NCBI GenBank assembly: GCA_963781035.1
Contig: CAWAEN010000007.1
Span: 124,001-188,000, forward strand
Length of the DNA stretch: 64,000 nucleotides
Direction of reading: 5' to 3'
Source: SZUA-35 sp963781035
Lineage (GTDB): Bacteria > Actinomycetota > Acidimicrobiia > Acidimicrobiales > SZUA-35
The stretch's first letter is position 1. Every line of letters begins with the position of its first letter. The position numbers and the translations under genes are program-made. Shown here in pieces: positions 59,384-64,000 of the stretch. Below the pieces are notes generated by a model, which ran no database searches, was not told the origin of the DNA, and saw only the letters and a list, made by a program, of their open reading frames with translations.

Positions 59384-60319
59384 GTGGTTCGTTTCGATGA
59401 AAAGGCAAAACAAGAGGGCAAGAAGTACGTCGAGGACCGACGGGGTCAGCGCGGTCCCGGCGGCAGCGCCCGCGCTGCGTCCGGCGGCTTGCCGATCGGC
59501 AAGGGCGGCATCGGTGGCTTGATCATCGCCCTGCTCGTCGCTCTTCTGGGTGGCGGCAGTCTCCTGGGTGGCTCGGCCACGTCCTCACCCGCATTGGATG
59601 TCGGTCCACCGCTCGGATCCGGCCAAGCGGCCGACGCCAACGACGAAGAGGTCCTCTACATCGGGGCGCTGATGGGCGACATCCAGGACACCTGGGATCG
59701 CAAGTTCGAAGAGGCCGGCCGCCAGTACGAATACACGACCATCGTCCCCTTCACCGGCTCGGTGGCCACCGGATGCGGCACCGCAACCAGCGCCGTAGGT
59801 CCCTTCTACTGCCCTGCCCCCGGCGACAACAAGGTCTATCTCGACCTCGGTTTCTGGGATGAGCTGGCCACCAAGTTCGGGGCTCCCGGTGACTTCGCCC
59901 AGGCCTACGTGATCGCCCACGAAGTCGGCCATCACATCCAGTCGGTCACCGGCATCAGCGACGGTGTTCGCCAGATCCAGGCCCAGAATCCGGGGGCCAA
60001 GAACGAGCTGTCGGTCAGACAGGAACTCCAAGCCGACTGCCTTGCCGGCGTGTGGGCGAACGACGCCAGCCAACGTCGCAACTCCGATGGCTCCCGCATC
60101 ATCGAGACCGGCGACATCGAAGAGGGCCTTGCCGCTGCAGCCGGCGTCGGCGACGACCGCATCCAGCAGCAGGCGGGCATGCAAGTCGATCCGCACGGCT
60201 GGACGCATGGTTCGTCTGCGGCCAGGAAGTTCTGGTTCATGGAAGGGTTCAACACCGGCGATCCGGAGCGCTGCGACACCTTCGCCGAAAGCGTGAGCAG
60301 AGCCGACGTCGGTCTCTGA
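59384..60319 (+). CDS. Neutral zinc metallopeptidase (YpfJ family), membrane-anchored
   Basis: 311 residues, intact. A charged N-terminus (VRFDEKAKQEGKKYVEDRRG) precedes one hydrophobic segment at about 48-65. Catalytic HEVGHH is at residues 179-184, with IAHEVGHHIQSVTG around it, and the third ligand region QELQADCLAGVWA follows. Two Cys pairs (GCGTATSAVGPFYC) are typical of the family. The peptidase domain should face outside the membrane. Substrate unknown. Leaderless GTG start. It marks the end of the frameshift-dense region: no interruption is seen. Confidence 0.92.
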   Translation: MVRFDEKAKQEGKKYVEDRRGQRGPGGSARAASGGLPIGKGGIGGLIIALLVALLGGGSLLGGSATSSPALDVGPPLGSGQAADANDEEVLYIGALMGDIQDTWDRKFEEAGRQYEYTTIVPFTGSVATGCGTATSAVGPFYCPAPGDNKVYLDLGFWDELATKFGAPGDFAQAYVIAHEVGHHIQSVTGISDGVRQIQAQNPGAKNELSVRQELQADCLAGVWANDASQRRNSDGSRIIETGDIEEGLAAAAGVGDDRIQQQAGMQVDPHGWTHGSSAARKFWFMEGFNTGDPERCDTFAESVSRADVGL

Positions 60320-60346
60320 TCGAGCTCGCCGTCGAGTTCGGATCGG

Positions 60347-60964
60347 TCACCCGTCTCCGGCGATACGGAGGACGCGGGCGGGGTTGCCGACGGCAACCGC
60401 GTGGTCAGGGAGGTCTGACGTCACGATCGACCCGGCCCCGATCGCCACATGACGGCCGATCGTGACCCCGGGGAGCACCACGACATTGGCTCCGAGCCAC
60501 GATCCGTCGCCGATCGAGACAGGCCGCTCCCGGGCCGTCTGTCGCCCGATCGGCAGCTCGAGGTCGTCGACGCCGTGGTTCTGGTCGGTGACGTAGACGT
60601 TCGGGCCGAAGAAGACGTCATTGCCGATGACGATCTCGAAGTGGCCGACGATGCTCGAATAGCGGCCGATGAGACAGCGGTCGCCGATCGTGACGATCTG
60701 GTCGCTGATGAGGCGCTGTCCGGGCGCCATTCCTGCGCTGAGCGAGACGTACGGTCCGATCAGGGTGTCGGCCCCGAGCCGGATGGCCTGCTCGCCGAAG
60801 AGGGCGGCGGGCGGGAAACAGATGACGGAGCCGCTGCCGAACGCAGCAAATCGGTCGGCTCGACGCGACGTCGGCATGATCGCGGCGCGACGGGTGAGCC
60901 ATTCGTGTGCTGCCAGCAGCGCATCGGCTCGCCACAGCTTCGGGTTCCCGGCCGGCCGGCGCAT
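60347..60964 (-). CDS. Left-handed beta-helix (hexapeptide repeat) acyltransferase
   Basis: 205 residues from ATG 60964. Hexapeptide repeats run from about residue 55: IRLGADTLIGPYVSLSAG, VTIGDRCLIGRYSSIVGH, IVIGNDVFFGPNVYVTD. NHGVDDLELP contains the usual catalytic-loop His, and VSIGDGSWLGANVVVLPG, VTIGRHVAIGAGSIVTSD and HAVAVGNPARVLR are the classic coil ends. Likely an O-acetyltransferase for sugar or cell-surface glycan; the acceptor is unknown. 13 bases downstream of the S51-like gene on the same strand. Confidence 0.9.
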   Translation of the reverse strand: MRRPAGNPKLWRADALLAAHEWLTRRAAIMPTSRRADRFAAFGSGSVICFPPAALFGEQAIRLGADTLIGPYVSLSAGMAPGQRLISDQIVTIGDRCLIGRYSSIVGHFEIVIGNDVFFGPNVYVTDQNHGVDDLELPIGRQTARERPVSIGDGSWLGANVVVLPGVTIGRHVAIGAGSIVTSDLPDHAVAVGNPARVLRIAGDG

Positions 60965-60977
60965 GGTCACGAGTCGA

Positions 60978-62270
60978 TCATGACTGCCAACGGTCGCCGA
61001 GTACCCATTCGACGCCGTCGGCGGTGTCTCGAACTTCGACATCGGCAACGGCCAGCTCGTCCCTGATCACGTCGCTGAGGTCGTAGCGTTTCTCGTCGCG
61101 CACGACTCGGCGAAGCTCGAGGACGGCTGCGACCACCGGGCCGACGATCTCGCGTGGATCGCGCACGCCGCCCTTGGCTGCGGCGCCGAGGCGGACGATC
61201 ATCGTGCGGCGGGCGGCGTTGGCCCGGTCGACGTGATCGGTCTGGGTCGTGTCGGTGGACCAGCGGTTGATCGCGTCGTCGATCGACAGGACTGCAGCCA
61301 CGGCCGCATCGGCGTCACGAGAGCCCAGGGCGGTGTCGAACGCAGCCTCCGCCGCCCGGACCTCGTCGAGCAGCGTTGCTCCGACGGTGTCGTCGACCGA
61401 CGCGGGGCGGGCGTCGTCGGCCTGCGTCGGGGAAGAGGCGCCCCTTCCAGGGCGAGGGGAACGACCGGTCAGGCCATCCCGACCCGCAGCCCGGAGCACA
61501 TCGATGTCGACGGTGACGCCAGCCGGAATCGTCACCGACTCCCCTTCCTTGCGGAGGGTGAGCACACCCTTGCCGAAGATCTCGGCCGTGTCGGTGTCGA
61601 GGTCGAGCACCACGCCCGTGTGTTCGTCGACACCGAGGATGAAGCTTCCATCCGGGAGGTCACCCTCGATTCGCGACAAACGCTGCTCGCCGAGGTAGCA
61701 CATCCTGGTGTCGTGATTTCCGCCTTCGTTGTTGTCGTAGTGCGGAATCACCGACACCGGTAGGTCGAACGCCGAGAGAAGGTCGAGTCCTTCGAGCCAG
61801 AAGGGTTCCATGCCGACCTTGTAGACCTCGTAGACGGGCACGGTCCGCAATCCGATCGTGAGCGCGGCGGCGCTGCTGAACACCACGGCTCCCCCGGTGG
61901 CGAGCATCTCGGAGAACGCAGCCGGAACGGGTGTGCCTTTCCACTGGCGCAGCGCATAGGTGGGGCTGCCCGGGCCGGCGAACAGCCAATCTGCGGTGCG
62001 AATCCTCGCCAGGGCAGTCTCGACTGCCAGCTCATCGCCGTCAGAGCGTCGAAGGCCGGCGGCCTCGACCCTGTGGCCGACGCTCTTCGCGAAGTACTCG
62101 AGACTCTTCTCGACGAGGTCGTCCGCGTTCTCCTGGAAGCCGAACGGGGTGTCGAGCATCACGGCGTCGACGGGTGGCTCGAGCCGCTCGAAGATCGTCC
62201 GGTGGGGCTTCGTCATGGTCGGGGCTGTTTCGCCTGATCCCATGATCACGAGGAGTCGTGGCTGCGTCAC
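60978..62270 (-). CDS. Peptidase S51 / class-I amidotransferase-like domain fused to a CysS-like C-terminal domain
   Basis: 430 residues, intact. Residues 1-260 form an S51-type flavodoxin-like domain: LLVIMGSGETAPTM, LDTPFGFQENADDLVEKS, FAGPGSPTYALRQW, a candidate nucleophile serine at 132-133 (VVFSSAAALTIG), VIPHYDNNEGGNHDTRMCYL, and GVDEHTGVVLDL. A low-complexity linker (270-292) leads to a helical domain at about 295-427 ending RVVRDEKRYDLSDVIRDELA, VADVEVRDTADGVEW, which looks like the C-terminal end of cysteinyl-tRNA synthetase. No class-I synthetase catalytic motifs exist. GTG start 7 bases after TACCCT. Confidence 0.82.
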   Translation of the reverse strand: MTQPRLLVIMGSGETAPTMTKPHRTIFERLEPPVDAVMLDTPFGFQENADDLVEKSLEYFAKSVGHRVEAAGLRRSDGDELAVETALARIRTADWLFAGPGSPTYALRQWKGTPVPAAFSEMLATGGAVVFSSAAALTIGLRTVPVYEVYKVGMEPFWLEGLDLLSAFDLPVSVIPHYDNNEGGNHDTRMCYLGEQRLSRIEGDLPDGSFILGVDEHTGVVLDLDTDTAEIFGKGVLTLRKEGESVTIPAGVTVDIDVLRAAGRDGLTGRSPRPGRGASSPTQADDARPASVDDTVGATLLDEVRAAEAAFDTALGSRDADAAVAAVLSIDDAINRWSTDTTQTDHVDRANAARRTMIVRLGAAAKGGVRDPREIVGPVVAAVLELRRVVRDEKRYDLSDVIRDELAVADVEVRDTADGVEWVLGDRWQS

Positions 62271-62350
62271 CGGGCCGAGGGTATCGGCCGGTTCGGTTGC
62301 GGGCCGGACCCTGCGCCAGATGCCTCTTCGCCCACGACTAGCCTTGGTCG
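62271..62350. promoter_or_regulatory. Divergent leaderless promoters (S51-fusion gene / lipoprotein hydrolase)
   Basis: Minus strand TACCCT (62283-62278), seven bases before GTG 62270. Plus strand TAGCCT (62339-62344), six bases before GTG 62351. Confidence 0.5.
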
Positions 62351-64000
62351 GTGCGTCGCTCTCCCGTGTACCTTGCCGCCCTGGTGTCGATGCTCATCGC
62401 TGCGGGGTGCACCAGCGGCGATGAGTCGTCGACCGGCGAGGTCACGACCACCGAACCCCCGACCTCCGAGGCAGCGGAGGACCAACCCACCACCTCGATC
62501 GACGCCGAGATCGACCGCCCTGCGTCCGAGATCGGCGGCTTCGTGCCCGAGCCGCTCGACTGGTCGGAGTGCGATGCATTCGAGTGTGCGACGCTCGAGG
62601 TGCCGCTCGACTACACCGACGTCGAGGGAGATCGGATCGAGATCTCGGTGATCCGGGCTCCGACCACCGGCGACCGGATCGGCTCGGTGGTGCTGAACCC
62701 GGGCGGGCCCGGTGGTTCCGGTGTCGACTATCTGCGCATCGCCTCGGTCACGCTGCCGTCCGAACTGCAGTCCAGATTCGATCTGGTCGGCTTCGACCCC
62801 AGGGGTGTCGGCGCCAGCTCCGCGATCGATTGCGACCTCCAATTCGACGACGAGATCGACCTCCTCGAGCTCGGCGACGATGCTGGATGGCAGGCGTTGG
62901 TGGCCGAGGAAGAGGAGCAGCTCACCGACTGCAGCGGCGCCGACCTCGCTCCATACGTCGGCACCAACAACGCCGCCCGAGACCTGGATGTCCTGCGGGC
63001 GGCGCTCGGCGACGAGAAACTCACCTACATCGGCTACAGCTACGGCACCCGCCTCGGGGCGACCTACGCCGAGTTGTTCCCCCAGAACGTCCGAGCCCTC
63101 GTGCTCGACGCCGCCGTTCTCCCGAACAGCGATCTCAACGCCCTGGAACGGGCGCAGGCTGCAGGCTTCGATCTGGCGTTCGAGAACTTCGCTGCCGCGT
63201 GCGACAACGATCCGGACTGCCTGCTCACCGACATCGGGCCCACCATCGAGGTGATCGATGCCCTCCAGGCCGAGATAGAAGCCACCGGTCCGCTGTCGGT
63301 CGATGGCGGTCGACAGTTGACCTCTGGCGAGTTCACGTATGCGATCGTGGCTTCGCTCTACAGCGTCGACTCCTGGCCGATTCTGATCGAGGGACTGTTC
63401 GTGGCCGACACGCTGGCCGACGGAACCATCCTCCAGTTCCTGGCCGACTCCTATCTCGATCGGCAGCCGGACGGCACCTACTCGAACTCGAGCGAGGCCA
63501 ATCGATTCATCAATTGTGCCGATGACCCGACCCGGCTGACCATCGACGAGACTCGGGCCGCCGTCACCGAGTCCGGCTCGCAGTCTGACTACTTCGGTGG
63601 CATCTTCTGGTCGAACGCCGGGTGTGTGTTCACCCCGGATCCGATCGACCCGCTGCGCATCGGGCCGGCCGAAGGGGCGCCCCCGATCCTGGTCATCGGC
63701 AACACCGGAGATCCGGCCACGCCGTATCAGTGGAGCGAGCAGCTCGCGAGCACCCTCGCCTCGGGGGTGCTGTACACCGTCGAAGGCGAAGGGCACACGG
63801 CCTATGGCACCTTCGATTGCCTCGAAGCGGATGTCACCGCCTACCTGGTCGACCTCGTCGTTCCGCAGGACCGGTCCTGCACGGCCAACGCCACCAACGA
63901 CTTCTTTCCGCCGAGCGGCGAGAGTCAGATCGATCTGATCATCGGGTTCTTCGACTGCCTGATCGAGCAGGGGCTCGACATCGACCCGGTCACGACGGCA
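62351..64000 (+). CDS. Secreted lipoprotein alpha/beta hydrolase (TAP-like C-terminal), cut by window edge
   Basis: 550 codons are in the window without a stop. The lipoprotein signal is VRRSPVYLAALVSMLIAAGC (lipobox LIAAGC, Cys 20), followed by an acidic Thr/Ser-rich linker. The hydrolase has VVLNPGGPGGSG, FDLVGFDPRGVG, nucleophile elbow YIGYSYGTRLG (Ser 230), acid IGNTGDPATPY (Asp 454) and GEGHTAYG (His 482), the arrangement of tripeptidyl-aminopeptidase-like (SlpD/TAP) exopeptidases. Probably an extracytoplasmic peptidase anchored on the outer face of the membrane. About a dozen Cys suggest disulfides. Almost complete; the C-terminus lies beyond 64000. Confidence 0.9.
   Translation, partial: MRRSPVYLAALVSMLIAAGCTSGDESSTGEVTTTEPPTSEAAEDQPTTSIDAEIDRPASEIGGFVPEPLDWSECDAFECATLEVPLDYTDVEGDRIEISVIRAPTTGDRIGSVVLNPGGPGGSGVDYLRIASVTLPSELQSRFDLVGFDPRGVGASSAIDCDLQFDDEIDLLELGDDAGWQALVAEEEEQLTDCSGADLAPYVGTNNAARDLDVLRAALGDEKLTYIGYSYGTRLGATYAELFPQNVRALVLDAAVLPNSDLNALERAQAAGFDLAFENFAAACDNDPDCLLTDIGPTIEVIDALQAEIEATGPLSVDGGRQLTSGEFTYAIVASLYSVDSWPILIEGLFVADTLADGTILQFLADSYLDRQPDGTYSNSSEANRFINCADDPTRLTIDETRAAVTESGSQSDYFGGIFWSNAGCVFTPDPIDPLRIGPAEGAPPILVIGNTGDPATPYQWSEQLASTLASGVLYTVEGEGHTAYGTFDCLEADVTAYLVDLVVPQDRSCTANATNDFFPPSGESQIDLIIGFFDCLIEQGLDIDPVTTA

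Noticed and set aside
62267..63796. 509-codon open frame antisense to the lipoprotein hydrolase
   Set aside because: Low-complexity Val/Glu/Arg-rich product opposite a gene with a full catalytic triad and lipobox.

Overview
The window is high-GC, gene-dense DNA from an actinomycete. A one-polypeptide F420 side-ring synthase (fbiC), a DUF3151 gene, a DUF742/roadblock/GTPase conservon, a DUF5522 gene and many acyl-CoA enzymes fit a heterotrophic member of the Acidimicrobiia (Ilumatobacter-like). That placement is inferred from gene content only. No rRNA, tRNA, CRISPR array, insertion sequence or prophage was recognised, and no gene-free stretch exceeds about 170 bases.

Layout. 0-5 kb: a Lon-substrate-domain protein (cut by the window edge), a PBP4-type D,D-carboxypeptidase, an ADP-forming acyl-CoA synthetase pair and a TetR regulator. 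5-10 kb: a FIST sensor protein, transketolase and transaldolase, a DUF2087 protein. 10-17 kb: an HxlR regulator, fbiC, a LOG-family protein, a cysteine-rich protein coupled to a ClC-CBS channel. 17-21.5 kb: RNase D, a MobA-like protein, DUF3151, pyruvate kinase and a histidine phosphatase. 21.5-34.9 kb: lipid and acyl-CoA metabolism (acyl-CoA dehydrogenase, thioesterase, acyl-CoA ligase, two crotonases, GDPD, gamma-glutamyltransferase, SDR, nitroreductase). 34.9-39 kb: a conservon (CvnA-D) with a divergent DUF4388 gene. 39-46.6 kb: gltD/gltB and a divergent M18 aminopeptidase. 46.7-49.7 kb: a membrane pyrophosphatase and a short glutamate-dehydrogenase-like protein. 49.4-59.3 kb: a group 3b-type [NiFe] hydrogenase (beta-gamma-delta-alpha plus maturation protease) with divergent hypF-C-D-E. 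59.4-64 kb: a zinc metallopeptidase, a hexapeptide acyltransferase, a peptidase-S51/CysS-tail fusion and a secreted lipoprotein hydrolase (cut by the edge).

Three themes stand out. (1) Many genes have TAnnnT 6-10 bases before the start codon, so leaderless transcription looks like the norm; two divergent pairs squeeze both -10 boxes into exactly 26 bp. (2) There are intergenic palindromes: three 48-bp elements within 4.7 kb, and one 26-bp perfect inverted repeat. (3) Apparent frameshifts are very unevenly distributed. They are dense at 0-5.5 kb and 38.4-59.3 kb (hydrogenase/hyp, gltB/D, hppA) and nearly absent at 11-36 kb and 59.4-64 kb. Motifs and gene overlaps survive across the shifts, so I read most of them as sequence errors and annotate those genes as CDS, not pseudogenes.
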